Assembly (NCBI GenBank): GCA_002690875.1
Contig: NZGH01000008.1
Coordinates: 1-22,519, forward strand
DNA from: Rickettsiales bacterium
GTDB taxonomy: Bacteria; Pseudomonadota; Alphaproteobacteria; TMED127
DNA length: 22,519 bases
Reading direction: 5' to 3'
A program made the position numbers and the translations under genes. The notes under the pieces are model-generated. The model ran no database searches and had not been told where the DNA came from. It worked only from the letters and a program-made list of their open reading frames with translations. Shown here one piece after another: positions 1 to 8,486 of this stretch; position 1 is the first letter of the stretch, and each line of letters opens with the position of its first letter.

Positions 1-2
1 AA

Positions 3-353
3 ACAAAAAAACTTGTAATTGAAGGTGCCGGTGGATTAAATGTTCCTATTAATTCAAATTATTTAATGAGTGATTTATGTCAAAAATTGAATACTCCTTT
101 AATATTAGTAAGTAGAACAAAACTAGGTACTATAAATCATACACTTATGTCCTTAGAGGTTATAAAAAAAAAAAAAATAAATCTGTTGGGAATCATTTTT
201 TTTGGAAAAAAAGAGTTAGAAACGATTGAAACAATAAAGTTTTTTGGAAAAAAAATTTTGAAAAAAAATATAAAAATACTAGGTAGGTTGCCGGTAGCTA
301 GAGAATTGTCTAAAAATACTATTCAAACTTTTACTAAAAAAATTGAAATCTAA
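3..353 (+). CDS. bioD: Dethiobiotin synthetase, C-terminal part (5' end outside window)
   Basis: The reading frame is open from base 3 and ends at TAA 351-353, so only the C-terminal part (about 116 residues) is present. It carries the EGAGG motif (residues coded near 21-35) followed by LNVPI, which matches the substrate/phosphate-binding loop of the BioD P-loop family. Further on it has LILVSRTKLGTINHT, typical of the family's central strand and helix. BioD closes the ureido ring of dethiobiotin from 7,8-diaminopelargonate, CO2 and ATP in the cytoplasm. The next gene, bioA, makes that substrate, and its likely ATG starts one base after this stop, so the two are surely co-transcribed. An internal ATG at 66 is not a real start, because family-conserved sequence lies upstream of it. 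Confidence 0.88.
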   Translation, partial: TKKLVIEGAGGLNVPINSNYLMSDLCQKLNTPLILVSRTKLGTINHTLMSLEVIKKKKINLLGIIFFGKKELETIETIKFFGKKILKKNIKILGRLPVARELSKNTIQTFTKKIEI

Positions 354-354
354 T

Positions 355-1654
355 ATGAAAAAAAAAAATTAAATCTGATGATAAAAAATATATTTGGCAT
401 CCTTTTACAAAGCTTTCAAATGACTATGATCCATTAGTAATTTCATCAGCTAAAGATGATAAGCTTATGGATATAGATGGAAAAGAATATTTCGATTTAA
501 TTTCATCTTGGTGGGTTAACATTCATGGTCATGGTAAAAAAGAAATTATTAAGGCTATTGATAATCAGTTACAAAAATTTGAACATGTTTTATTTACTGA
601 TTTTACTCATAAGCCAGCAGTTGATCTCGCAAAAGAGTTGGTTTCAATTTTACCAAAAAATCTTTCAAGAGTGTTTTTCTCTGATAATGGTTCAACTGCG
701 GTAGAAATAGCTATGAAAATAGCTATCCAGTATTGGTCAAATATCGGAGAAAAAAAAAATAAATTTGTCTCTATGATCGGTGGATATCATGGAGATACTT
801 TCGGAGCTATGTCTGTAGGTTACAGTTCAGGGTTTTATAAGCCTTTTGAAGATGTCATTCAAAAACAATTTTTTATTCCTTTTCCTGAATACTGGAGTGG
901 AAAAAACGATATTGAGAGAGCTGAAAAGATTGCATTAGAGGAAACAGAAAAAATTATAGATAAAAATGGCAAAAGAATCGCCGCCGTAATTATTGAACCA
1001 ATAATTCAAGGAGCGTCAGGAATGAAAATTTGTAGGGCTGAATTTCTTGATAAAGTTTTGAAGAAATTCAAAGATTCTGGAATTATAATTATTTTTGATG
1101 AAGTAATGACTGGATTTGGAAGAACTGGAAAAATGTTTGCAGCAGATTATTTAAAAATTAAACCAGATATAATTTGTTTGGCAAAGTCTTTAACAGGAGG
1201 TTATCTTCCTCTCGCAGCAACGGTATTTGACAAAAAAATTCATGATAATTTTTTTGGTGGTGATATTTCTAAGGCTTTCTTACATGGTCACTCTTACACT
1301 GCTAACCCAGTTGCTTGTGCATCAGCATTGGCCTCTTTAGATTTATTTAAAAAAGAAAATACCTTTAAAAAGATTAAAAAAATTAGTTTGATTCATAAAG
1401 AATGTTTAGAAAAAATTTCAAAAAAAAGCAGTGTATCAAAAGTAAGAACAATAGGAAGCATAGCTGCCTTTGATTATAATAAAATTTATCTAAAATATGG
1501 GTCCAAAGAGAGTGATTTTTTAAAAAAAAAGTTTTTAGAAAATGGTTTGTTGTTAAGGCCTCTTGGAAATACGGTTTATATTATGCCACCATATTGCATT
1601 GAAGAAAATTCACTTTACGACTGTTACCAAAAAATTATTGAGATATTAGGTTGA
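355..1654 (+). CDS. bioA: Adenosylmethionine-8-amino-7-oxononanoate aminotransferase (start disrupted by a homopolymer shift)
   Basis: This PLP enzyme moves an amino group from S-adenosylmethionine to KAPA, giving 7,8-diaminopelargonate, the substrate of BioD upstream. BioA hallmarks are WHPFTK (coded at 395-412), SSWWVNIHGHG, GYHGDTFGAMS, FDEVMTGFGRTG, and the PLP lysine in LAKSLTGG at residue 240 counted from Met467. The unbroken frame has its first ATG at 467, but conserved BioA sequence continues upstream to a TGA at 356-358. The ATG at 355 (just after the bioD stop) is followed by 11 adenines. With 10, it would read straight into this frame as MKKKIKSDDKKYIWHPF and give about 430 residues, the usual BioA length. 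So the native start is probably 355, reached through a one-base shift (sequencing error, slippage or true lesion). The end and identity are firm; the start is inferred. Confidence 0.85.
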
Positions 1655-1687
1655 AAAATTAAAATAAACTTGAATGATTAAAATTTT

Positions 1688-3118
1688 ATGACAGAACAAT
1701 CAATTGACGAAAAAATAGATTTAATTCTTGGGCCTGTTTCTGATTTGATTACTAATTTTGTTTTTAGTAGTTTCAACTTTTTCGGTGAGAATATTCCATT
1801 TATTGTGTGTTGGTTGTTGTTTGCAAGTCTATTTTTTACAATCTACTTTAAATTTCTAAATATTAGGTATTTCAAAAGAGCAATAAGCGTTGCATTTGGA
1901 AAATACGATAATGAGAGTCACCCTGGAGAGATTACTCATTTTCAGTCATTTACTGCCGCTATGTCGGGTACCATAGGTTTAGGTAATATTGCTGGTGTTG
2001 CAGTTGCGATATCCATTGGAGGTCCAGGTGCGACGATTTGGATGGTCATTACCGCTTTTTTTGGAATGACTCTTAAATTTGTTGAGGTTAGCCTAGGTCA
2101 TAAATACAGAGTTATTCATAGTGATGGGACAGTTTCAGGTGGAGCAATTAGGTACTTATCTGATGGATTGGATAATTGTGGGTTACCTAAACTTGGAAAA
2201 TTTCTTGCTATTTTTTTTGCAATTTGTTGCATTGGAGGTTCTTTTGGAGGTGGTAATATGTTTCAAGCTAACCAGGCTTTTCAGCAAATAGTAGAGGCAT
2301 CTGGAGGTTTAAGTAGTCCTTTGTACAACAAGGGTTGGCTTGGGGGAAGTATTTTTGCAATTATTGTTGGTTTAATAATTTTTGGTGGAATCAAGTCTAT
2401 TGGTAAAGTTACCGAAAAATTAGTTCCACTTATGGCTTTAGTTTACGTATCCTCTTGTATCTTAATTATTGGAAATCATTTTTCCTTATTACCTGAAACA
2501 TTTAAATTGATTTTTGTTGGTGCTTTTAGTCTTGAAGCGACAACCGGGGGTGTGATTGGTTCGATGATTGCAGGAATAAAAAGGGCAGTTTTTTCAAATG
2601 AATCTGGTATTGGTTCAGCCCCAATTGCTTATGCTCCAGCTAAAAGCGATAATCACTTAAATACTGGTTTCATGTCTCTTTTATCACCTTTTATAGATAC
2701 AATTTTAGTTTGTTCCATGACTGCTTTAGTAATAATTATAACAGGTGTGTATAATAATGCAGATGGAATTCAAGGTGTCGAGTTAACATCACAGGCGTTT
2801 GAGTCAGTATTTACTTGGTTTCCAATTCTCTTAGCTGTTGCAATCACTCTATTTGCATTATCAACTCTCATTACTTGGTCATATTACGGGTTAAGATGTT
2901 GGACATATCTTTTTGGTATTAGTAAGGTAAGTGATTATTCTTTTAAACTAATATTTTTAAGTTTTACTATTATTGGAACATCAATGAATTTAGGAAGTGT
3001 AATTAATTTTTCTGATTCTATGATTTTTGCAATGTCAGTTCCTAATATAATAGGACTTTATTTTTTATCTTCAGAGTTAAAAAAAGATTTAAAAAAACTT
3101 GGAGAACAAAGTGATTAA
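1688..3118 (+). CDS. AGCS-family sodium:alanine/glycine symporter
   Basis: A 476-residue polytopic membrane protein of the alanine or glycine:cation symporter (AGCS) family, which imports small neutral amino acids with Na+. The family signature is clear at about residues 77-115: GEITHFQSFTAAMSGTIG followed by LGNIAGVA and a GGPGA turn. FSNESGIGSAPIAYA follows later (about residues 303-317). Around ten hydrophobic segments span the protein and both ends are hydrophilic. Length is normal for the family. The start ATG at 1688 lies 33 bases after bioA, with no strong ribosome-binding site. The 3' end overlaps the likely start of rpiB by 8 bases, so it may be translationally linked to the run that follows. 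The exact substrate cannot be read from the sequence; nearby glyA makes a glycine or alanine role plausible only as inference. Confidence 0.9.
   Translation: MTEQSIDEKIDLILGPVSDLITNFVFSSFNFFGENIPFIVCWLLFASLFFTIYFKFLNIRYFKRAISVAFGKYDNESHPGEITHFQSFTAAMSGTIGLGNIAGVAVAISIGGPGATIWMVITAFFGMTLKFVEVSLGHKYRVIHSDGTVSGGAIRYLSDGLDNCGLPKLGKFLAIFFAICCIGGSFGGGNMFQANQAFQQIVEASGGLSSPLYNKGWLGGSIFAIIVGLIIFGGIKSIGKVTEKLVPLMALVYVSSCILIIGNHFSLLPETFKLIFVGAFSLEATTGGVIGSMIAGIKRAVFSNESGIGSAPIAYAPAKSDNHLNTGFMSLLSPFIDTILVCSMTALVIIITGVYNNADGIQGVELTSQAFESVFTWFPILLAVAITLFALSTLITWSYYGLRCWTYLFGISKVSDYSFKLIFLSFTIIGTSMNLGSVINFSDSMIFAMSVPNIIGLYFLSSELKKDLKKLGEQSD
3101..3104 (+). promoter_or_regulatory. Ribosome-binding site deciding the rpiB start
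   Basis: GGAG at 3101-3104 lies six bases before GTG 3111. It supports this GTG over the TTG at 3099, which would place the GGAG inside the coding sequence. The site sits in the last codons of the symporter gene. Confidence 0.55.
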
Positions 3119-3551
3119 AATATTAATAGCAAGTGATCACGCTGGCTTTGTTCTAAAAAATAAATTAATGAACTATTTTAAAAAGCAATTTGAATTCAAG
3201 GATTTTGGTACACATTCAGAAGAATCCGTAGACTACCCTGATTTTGCTCACAAACTAGCTAATGAGATATCAACAAAAAATATATCAGGTGTGCTTATTT
3301 GTGGAAGCGGTGTAGGAATGTCAATGGTCGCAAATAGATACAACAACGTCAGAGCAGCTTTGTGTTTTAATGAAAATATGGCAAAGTTGTCTAGACAACA
3401 TAATAATGCCAACATTTTAGTTTTGGGTTCGAGGTTGATTTCTTTCGATGAAGCCATTAAATGTTTTACTATGTTTTTTAAGTCAGAATTTGAAGGTGGA
3501 CGACATCAAGCTAGACTTGAAAAGTTTAATCATGTAGAATCAATTAAATAG
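3111..3551 (+). CDS. rpiB: Ribose-5-phosphate isomerase B
   Basis: Interconverts ribose 5-phosphate and ribulose 5-phosphate in the non-oxidative pentose phosphate pathway. This links to the neighbouring riboflavin genes, since ribulose 5-phosphate is the substrate of RibB. RpiB/LacAB marks are SDHAGF at residues 8-13, the loop [10 protein letters not shown] with the catalytic cysteine at residue 64, then RAALCFN and [10 protein letters not shown]. From GTG 3111 the protein has 146 residues, close to the usual 150 or so. A TTG at 3099 would add four residues (MENK) but has no ribosome-binding site, whereas GGAG lies properly before the GTG. The gene overlaps the symporter by 8 bases and is followed after 8 bases by glyA, so the three are probably in one transcript. 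Confidence 0.92.
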   Translation: MIKILIASDHAGFVLKNKLMNYFKKQFEFKDFGTHSEESVDYPDFAHKLANEISTKNISGVLICGSGVGMSMVANRYNNVRAALCFNENMAKLSRQHNNANILVLGSRLISFDEAIKCFTMFFKSEFEGGRHQARLEKFNHVESIK

Positions 3552-3559
3552 GAGATATT

Positions 3560-4843
3560 ATGACACCACAAGTTTTTTTCGAAAGCAGTTTAACGCAAAC
3601 AGATCCAATGGTACTTGATGCTATCAAAAACGAATATCATAGACAAAATGATCAAATCGAGCTTATTGCCTCAGAGAACATTGTTTCGAAGGCGGTTTTA
3701 GAAGCACAAGGCACGATACTTACAAATAAGTATGCTGAAGGATACTCTGGTAAAAGATATTACGGAGGGTGTGAGCACGTTGATGTTGTTGAAGATATAT
3801 GTATCGATAGAATAAAAAAATTGTTCAATGCAGATTTTGCTAATGTTCAAGTTCATTCAGGTTCACAAGCTAATCAGGCTGTTTTTCTAGCTCTTTTAAA
3901 GCCTGGTGACACAATTATGGGTATGTCCCTTGCTGCAGGTGGCCATTTAACTCATGGAGCTCCTCCCAATGAATCAGGAAAATGGTTCAATGCAGTTCAA
4001 TATGGTGTCAATAAAGATACAACACTCATTGATTTTGACGAGGTTGAGGGTCTTGCGCTAGAACATAAGCCCAAATTAATTATTGCAGGCGGCTCTTCTT
4101 ATCCTAGAATCATTGACTTTAAAAAATTCAAAGAAATCGCTGACAAAGTCGGTGCCTTATTTCTTGTAGATATGGCTCACTTTGCTGGTTTAGTTGCTAC
4201 AGGTGTTTACCCTAACCCTCTTGAATTTGCAGACGTTGTCACATCTACTACTCACAAAACACTGAGAGGTCCTAGAGGAGGAATAGTATTGACTAACAAC
4301 CCTGATCATGCAAAAAAAATCAATTCCGCAGTTTTTCCGGGTCTTCAAGGAGGTCCACTTATGCATGTTATCTGTGCTAAAGCAGTAGCATTTGGTGAAG
4401 CCCTTAAACCTGAATTTAAGGATTATATTAACGCAGTAGTTAGTAATTCCAAGGTTCTTTCTGATGTCATGCTAGAAAGAGGCCTTGCAGTTGTATCTGG
4501 TGGAACGGATACTCACTTAGTTCTCGTTGATTTGAGACCAAAAAATTTGACAGGAAAGGCAGCTGAAAGGTCCCTTGAAAATGCTGGTATTACCTGCAAC
4601 AAAAATGGAGTACCATTTGATCCTGAAAGTCCTTTTGTAACTTCTGGTATCAGGCTTGGATCTCCGGCTGGTACTAGCAGAGGATTTGGAGAAAATGAAT
4701 TTAGAGAAATTGGAAACCTCATTGGCGATGTTCTTGACGGTCTTTCACATAACCCTGATGACAATTCAAAAGTAGAATCTGAAGTAAAATTAAAAGTTAA
4801 AGCTTTATGCGACAAATTCCCAATTTATAGCCAAGCTATTTAA
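3560..4843 (+). CDS. glyA: Serine hydroxymethyltransferase
   Basis: Cytoplasmic PLP enzyme that converts serine and tetrahydrofolate to glycine and 5,10-methylene-tetrahydrofolate, the main one-carbon source. The protein has 427 residues, normal for the bacterial family. It carries IELIASENI near the N-terminus, [30 protein letters not shown], and the PLP-binding motif [14 protein letters not shown] with the Schiff-base lysine at residue 233. VFPGLQGGP and [14 protein letters not shown] complete the fold. A good ribosome-binding site (GGAGA, 3551-3555) precedes ATG 3560. Compared with the neighbouring rib genes, the coding sequence looks less AT-extreme and less lysine-rich, as expected of a highly expressed conserved enzyme. 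nrdR follows after 10 bases. Confidence 0.98.
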   Translation: MTPQVFFESSLTQTDPMVLDAIKNEYHRQNDQIELIASENIVSKAVLEAQGTILTNKYAEGYSGKRYYGGCEHVDVVEDICIDRIKKLFNADFANVQVHSGSQANQAVFLALLKPGDTIMGMSLAAGGHLTHGAPPNESGKWFNAVQYGVNKDTTLIDFDEVEGLALEHKPKLIIAGGSSYPRIIDFKKFKEIADKVGALFLVDMAHFAGLVATGVYPNPLEFADVVTSTTHKTLRGPRGGIVLTNNPDHAKKINSAVFPGLQGGPLMHVICAKAVAFGEALKPEFKDYINAVVSNSKVLSDVMLERGLAVVSGGTDTHLVLVDLRPKNLTGKAAERSLENAGITCNKNGVPFDPESPFVTSGIRLGSPAGTSRGFGENEFREIGNLIGDVLDGLSHNPDDNSKVESEVKLKVKALCDKFPIYSQAI

Positions 4844-4853
4844 GGGATAATAA

Positions 4854-5315
4854 ATGCGTTGTCCATTCTGCGGCCATGATGAAACACAAGTAAAGGATTC
4901 ACGGCCTTCTGATGACAACAATTCTATAAGAAGAAGAAGACAATGCCCAGCATGTGCTGCTAGATTTACCACATTTGAAAGAGTTCAGCTTAGAGATCTT
5001 ATGGTGATAAAAAAGGATGAATCAAGAGTTATTTTTGATAGAGAAAAGCTTGTTAGATCCATAGGAGTCTCTTGCAGAAAAAGACCTGTAGAAGCTCAAC
5101 AGATAGAGTTAATAGCTAATAGTATACAAAAAAGGCTTGAAAGCTCTGGTGAAACAGAAATTCCTTCCAAGTTAATAGGGGAACTAGTAATGGATGCGTT
5201 GAAAGAATTAGATAGAGTTGCATACCTTAGGTTTGCATCCGTTTATAGAGACTTCCAAGAAACTGACGATTTCAGAAAATTCATTGATAAAAATTTAAAT
5301 CTTAAAAATGATTAA
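4854..5315 (+). CDS. nrdR: Transcriptional repressor NrdR
   Basis: Zinc-ribbon/ATP-cone repressor that senses ATP and dATP and controls ribonucleotide reductase genes by binding NrdR boxes. The 153-residue length is typical. The N-terminal zinc ribbon has the four cysteines C3, C6, C31 and C34, followed by [11 protein letters not shown]. The ATP-cone begins around residue 48 ([16 protein letters not shown]). The C-terminus has [16 protein letters not shown], a near-perfect family signature. AGGG lies upstream of ATG 4854. The glyA-nrdR-ribD order is common in Proteobacteria and links folate, nucleotide and flavin metabolism. No NrdR box pair was sought for a target inside this window, and no ribonucleotide reductase gene is here. 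Confidence 0.97.
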   Translation: MRCPFCGHDETQVKDSRPSDDNNSIRRRRQCPACAARFTTFERVQLRDLMVIKKDESRVIFDREKLVRSIGVSCRKRPVEAQQIELIANSIQKRLESSGETEIPSKLIGELVMDALKELDRVAYLRFASVYRDFQETDDFRKFIDKNLNLKND

Positions 5316-5322
5316 CCTTTAA

Positions 5323-6423
5323 GTGTATTTTGATTTAAATTATATAAAAATAGCTACGTCTGTCTTAAAACAAATAGCTGGGAAAACATTTCCCAACCCC
5401 CCTGTAGTTTCAATTTTAGTTGAATCCAATACACTTTATAAAGTTAATAAAATTGTTTCTTTAGGAATGACTAGTTACTCTGGAAGACCTCATGCAGAAT
5501 ATAATGCGATTCATAATTTCAATTTTAAAAAAAATAAAAAATATACACTTTATTCAACACTTGAACCATGTTGTCATAAAGGAAGAGGTGAATCCTGTGT
5601 TTCAAAAATTATTGATTCAAAATTTATAAATAGAGTTGTCTTTGCTACTACTGACCCTGATAAAAGAGTAAACGGAAAAGGGAAAAAAAAACTTATAGAA
5701 AATAATATAGAAGTAAGTAATGGTTATTTGTCTAGAGAAATAGACGAAATTTATAGAGGATATTTTTTAAATAGAAAAGTTCAAAGACCCAGAGTTTTTT
5801 TAAAAATTTCAACATCTTTAGATGGTCACATTGCAAGAAAGAAACAAAAAACAAAAATTACCAACGAACAATCGAATACCTTCAACCATATTATAAGGTC
5901 AAAAATGGATGCGATTCTTGTTGGATCAAATACAGTTAAGGTAGATAATTGCTTATTAACTTCAAGAATTAATCAACTTGAAAAGTTTACTCCTTTAAGA
6001 GTGATTCTTAGCAGAAAACTTGATTTAGATGTCGGTTTCAAAATTTTTAAAAACTGTAAAAAATATAAAACATTAATATTTACTCAACAAAAAAGTAGCG
6101 AGAAGAAAAAAAAGTTTTTAAAATTAAATGTGGAGGTGATTACTTTAGTTGAAAAAAAGTATAATTTAGAAAATATTCTTAAAAAACTTGCATGCATGGG
6201 AGTTAGTAATTTATTAGTTGAAGGGGGAGCAAAAATTTTTTCATTATTCCTAAAAGAAAAAAAATTTGACGATATTTTTATTTTTAGAGGTAATTTCTTT
6301 ATCGGTGGAAAGGGTTTAAATGCAACAGCATTTGAGTTAGACGATTTATCAAAAATCAAGCTTTTGAAAAAAGATGTAAAAAGATTTGGAAATGATACAT
6401 TAGAAATTTTAACCAGAAAGTAA
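5323..6423 (+). CDS. ribD: Bifunctional diaminohydroxyphosphoribosylaminopyrimidine deaminase / reductase
   Basis: Second and third steps of riboflavin synthesis: deamination of the pyrimidine, then reduction of its ribosyl side chain. The deaminase half (about residues 1-140) has the zinc site HAEYNAI with the catalytic glutamate, and LEPCCHKGRGESC with both cysteine ligands. The usual TPP before the second cysteine is GES here. The reductase half (about residues 150-366) begins LKISTSLDGHIA and has SKMDAILVGSNTVKVDN and LLVEGGAKIF, a DHFR-like NADPH-dependent fold. Length (366) is normal. The start is GTG 5323, 7 bases after the nrdR stop, without a clear ribosome-binding site. ATG 5467 would remove the deaminase N-terminus and is rejected. 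Much richer in lysine and A-runs than glyA. Confidence 0.95.
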   Translation: MYFDLNYIKIATSVLKQIAGKTFPNPPVVSILVESNTLYKVNKIVSLGMTSYSGRPHAEYNAIHNFNFKKNKKYTLYSTLEPCCHKGRGESCVSKIIDSKFINRVVFATTDPDKRVNGKGKKKLIENNIEVSNGYLSREIDEIYRGYFLNRKVQRPRVFLKISTSLDGHIARKKQKTKITNEQSNTFNHIIRSKMDAILVGSNTVKVDNCLLTSRINQLEKFTPLRVILSRKLDLDVGFKIFKNCKKYKTLIFTQQKSSEKKKKFLKLNVEVITLVEKKYNLENILKKLACMGVSNLLVEGGAKIFSLFLKEKKFDDIFIFRGNFFIGGKGLNATAFELDDLSKIKLLKKDVKRFGNDTLEILTRK

Positions 6424-6431
6424 TTTCAAGA

Positions 6432-7007
6432 ATGTTTTCAGGAATAATAAAAGATATTGGTCTAGTAAAATATACTAGTAAAAATAGAGAGGTAATTTCT
6501 ATTGAAACTTCCTTCTCAAACATAAAAATGGGAGAGTCAATTAGTTGCGCCGGTGTATGCCTGACAGTTTCTAGGATTGAAGGACAAGTTTTTTTCTCTG
6601 ACTTGTCTCCTGAAACTTTAGAAAAAACAACATTATCGAAATTAAAAGTTGGCGATTATATTAATTTAGAGAAATCTTTGAAAATGGGACAAGAAATTAG
6701 TGGACATATGGTTTTCGGTCACGTTGACGGGTTCAGTAAAATAAATAATATAAAAAAATTAAAAGATTCTTGGTTATTTGAATTCGAGGCTAGTGAAAAC
6801 ATAATGAAATTTTTAACTGATAAATGCTCAATTGCTATTAATGGAATTTCATTAACTGTAAACGATGTATCAAACAAGTCTTTCAAAGTGGCAATAATTC
6901 CTCATACTTGGGAAAGCACATCATTAAAATTTAATAAAGTCGGAGATTTTATGAATACAGAAATAGATATGTTAGCAAGATACGTATTTAAGGCTTTAAA
7001 AAAATGA
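6432..7007 (+). CDS. ribE: Riboflavin synthase, alpha chain
   Basis: Final step of riboflavin synthesis: dismutation of two 6,7-dimethyl-8-ribityllumazine molecules to riboflavin and a pyrimidine that is recycled. The start MFSGIIKDIG is the family's classic N-terminus, in which the N-terminal residues take part in catalysis. Two lumazine-binding barrel repeats are visible. The first (about 1-88) has SCAGVCLTV and FFSDLSPETL; the second (about 90-185) has GHMVFGHVDG, SIAINGISLTVNDV and VAIIPHTWESTSL. Length is 191, slightly under the usual 200 or so. The stop overlaps the ribBA start as ATGA (7004-7007), indicating translational coupling. The trimeric enzyme acts with RibH, encoded two genes downstream. 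Confidence 0.97.
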   Translation: MFSGIIKDIGLVKYTSKNREVISIETSFSNIKMGESISCAGVCLTVSRIEGQVFFSDLSPETLEKTTLSKLKVGDYINLEKSLKMGQEISGHMVFGHVDGFSKINNIKKLKDSWLFEFEASENIMKFLTDKCSIAINGISLTVNDVSNKSFKVAIIPHTWESTSLKFNKVGDFMNTEIDMLARYVFKALKK

Positions 7008-8080
7008 ATAGTTTTCTTTCACCAGTAGATGAAATTATTGAGGATTTATCACAAGGCAAGATGGTAGTAATTGTTGACGATGAAAAAAGAGAAAATGAAG
7101 GAGATTTAATATTTTGTGCATCATCCGTATCTGCAGAAAAAATAAATTTTATGGCAAAATTTGCAAGGGGTTTGATTTGCTTAGCCTTAGATAAAAAAAG
7201 ATTTAACAAAATGAAACTTAAACTTATGACTGATAGTAATAAAAGTAGGCATAGAACTGCATTTACAGTTTCAATAGAAGCTAAAAGAGGTGTCACTACT
7301 GGTATAAGTGCTCAAGATAGAGCTCAAACTATTAAAGTTGCAGTTTCAAATAAATCAAAACCAAGTGATTTGGTAAGTCCTGGACACATTTTTCCTCTGT
7401 TAGCTAACGATGGAGGTGTATTAGTTAGAGCTGGTCATACTGAAGCTGCAGTGGATTTAGCTAGAATGGCCACGAATCAAAAGTTTCCATATGGTGTTAT
7501 CTGTGAAATTATGAACGACGATGGTACCATGGCAAGGCTCAAAGATTTAGTAAAATTTTGTAAAAAACATAAATTAAAAATGTCATCTATTAAAGACCTT
7601 ATAGAATATAAAGTTAAAAAGGAAAAATTAGTCAAATGCGTAAGAACTGAAAATTCAAAAATTAATTACCTTAAAGATTTTAAGACTTTTATTTACAAAA
7701 ATATTATAGATGGTACAGAACATTTAGTATTGGTTAAAGGTAAGGTTTCGTCAACAAAAAATATTTTAGTTCGTATGCATAGTTTAAACATTTATTCTGA
7801 TTTATTGGACCCTGAAAACAATGTGTTATCAAAGTCAATTAATATAATTTCAAAGGAAGAGAATGGTATAATTGTTATTATAAGAAACCCAAAAAAGGAG
7901 CTTTTAGACAAAGATTTTCACGTTAAAAGAAAAAGCATTCTTAAAGAGTATGGAATTGGAGCTCAGATTCTAACTGATTTAGGAGCAAAAAAAATAACAT
8001 TATTAACTACTTCTACAAAAAAAATAATTGGAGTGGATGGTTTCGGGTTAGAGATAAATGGAAAAAAAAGACTTTTATAA
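7004..8080 (+). CDS. ribBA: 3,4-dihydroxy-2-butanone 4-phosphate synthase with decayed GTP cyclohydrolase II-like domain
   Basis: The N-terminal domain (residues 1 to about 205) is a complete RibB, which makes the four-carbon unit of lumazine from ribulose 5-phosphate. It has DDEKRENEGDLIFCA at 25-39, SRHRTAFTVSI, TTGISAQDRAQTI, SPGHIFPL, RAGHTEAAVDLARMA and EIMNDDGTMARL, so the metal- and substrate-binding residues are kept. The C-terminal domain (about 215-358) aligns by eye with GTP cyclohydrolase II (VRMHS, then YGIGAQILTDLGAKKITLL). It has no cysteine at all after residue 208, so the zinc-binding CDCG site is gone, and the GQEGRGIGL-like active segment is not recognisable. It is therefore probably RibB-active only, resembling the variant called RibBX. 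A 4-base overlap with ribE and a 23-base overlap with ribH mark a tight operon. Confidence 0.93.
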   Translation: MNSFLSPVDEIIEDLSQGKMVVIVDDEKRENEGDLIFCASSVSAEKINFMAKFARGLICLALDKKRFNKMKLKLMTDSNKSRHRTAFTVSIEAKRGVTTGISAQDRAQTIKVAVSNKSKPSDLVSPGHIFPLLANDGGVLVRAGHTEAAVDLARMATNQKFPYGVICEIMNDDGTMARLKDLVKFCKKHKLKMSSIKDLIEYKVKKEKLVKCVRTENSKINYLKDFKTFIYKNIIDGTEHLVLVKGKVSSTKNILVRMHSLNIYSDLLDPENNVLSKSINIISKEENGIIVIIRNPKKELLDKDFHVKRKSILKEYGIGAQILTDLGAKKITLLTTSTKKIIGVDGFGLEINGKKRLL

Positions 8081-8486
8081 AAAAATATTGATTATATCAT
8101 CAAATTTTTATCCTGAAATCTCAAAAAACCTTCAAAAGGGAATATTAAATGTTTTGAAAAGTGAAAAGATTGAATTTGAATTAAAAAGTATAAGTGGTTC
8201 ATTGGAAATTCCATACTTTTTAGAAAAGTATAAAAAACAATATCTGGGGTATATAATTATTGGTTGTGTTATAAGAGGTGAAACTGATCATTATGAAGTA
8301 GTAAAAAACATTACATTTTCTCAAATTTATAAAGTTGCTTACGAAAATATTTTGCCCTTATCATCGGCCTTGTTAACTGTTGATAATTATTCACAAGCAT
8401 TAGAAAGGTCTGATCCAAAAAAAAAAGATTTAGGTGGGTTGGCTGCTAAAACATGTTTGAATTTAATAAAAAAAATCAATGAATAA
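8058..8486 (+). CDS. ribH: 6,7-dimethyl-8-ribityllumazine synthase
   Basis: Condenses the RibD-pathway pyrimidine with the RibB product to form lumazine, the substrate of RibE. Family marks are SGSLEIPYFLEKY (substrate pocket), GCVIRGETDHYEVV with the catalytic histidine in the DHYE segment, and ALLTVDNYSQALERSDP near the C-terminus with the phosphate-binding arginine. Length is 142, at the short end for the family but with all motifs. ATG 8058 lies inside the 3' end of ribBA, giving a 23-base overlap. GGATGG-type purines upstream, within ribBA, may serve as ribosome-binding site. The reading frame ends 8 bases into nusB. The ribH-nusB-thiL order is a standard proteobacterial arrangement. Confidence 0.96.
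   Translation: MEKKDFYKKILIISSNFYPEISKNLQKGILNVLKSEKIEFELKSISGSLEIPYFLEKYKKQYLGYIIIGCVIRGETDHYEVVKNITFSQIYKVAYENILPLSSALLTVDNYSQALERSDPKKKDLGGLAAKTCLNLIKKINE

Noticed and set aside
467..469. ATG 467 as the true bioA start
   Set aside because: Conserved BioA sequence including WHPFTK is coded upstream in the same frame, and the protein would be some 35 residues short.
1655..1687. Riboswitch or promoter before the amino acid symporter
   Set aside because: The 33-base gap is A/T-only in character, with no structured element and no good -10 at the right distance from TTGAAA 1651.
3099..3101. TTG 3099 as the rpiB start
   Set aside because: It lacks an upstream ribosome-binding site, while GGAG sits correctly before GTG 3111, which gives the usual RpiB N-terminus.
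4513..4815. Open frame of 100 codons on the minus strand inside glyA
   Set aside because: It lies opposite a highly conserved gene, has no recognisable protein features and no ribosome-binding site. Similar minus-strand frames inside rpiB, ribD, ribBA, hppA, plsX, ihfA, hom and the lipoprotein gene were dropped for the same reason.
5263..5330. FMN riboswitch before the riboflavin genes
   Set aside because: Only seven bases separate nrdR and ribD and none of the conserved FMN-element segments is visible there.
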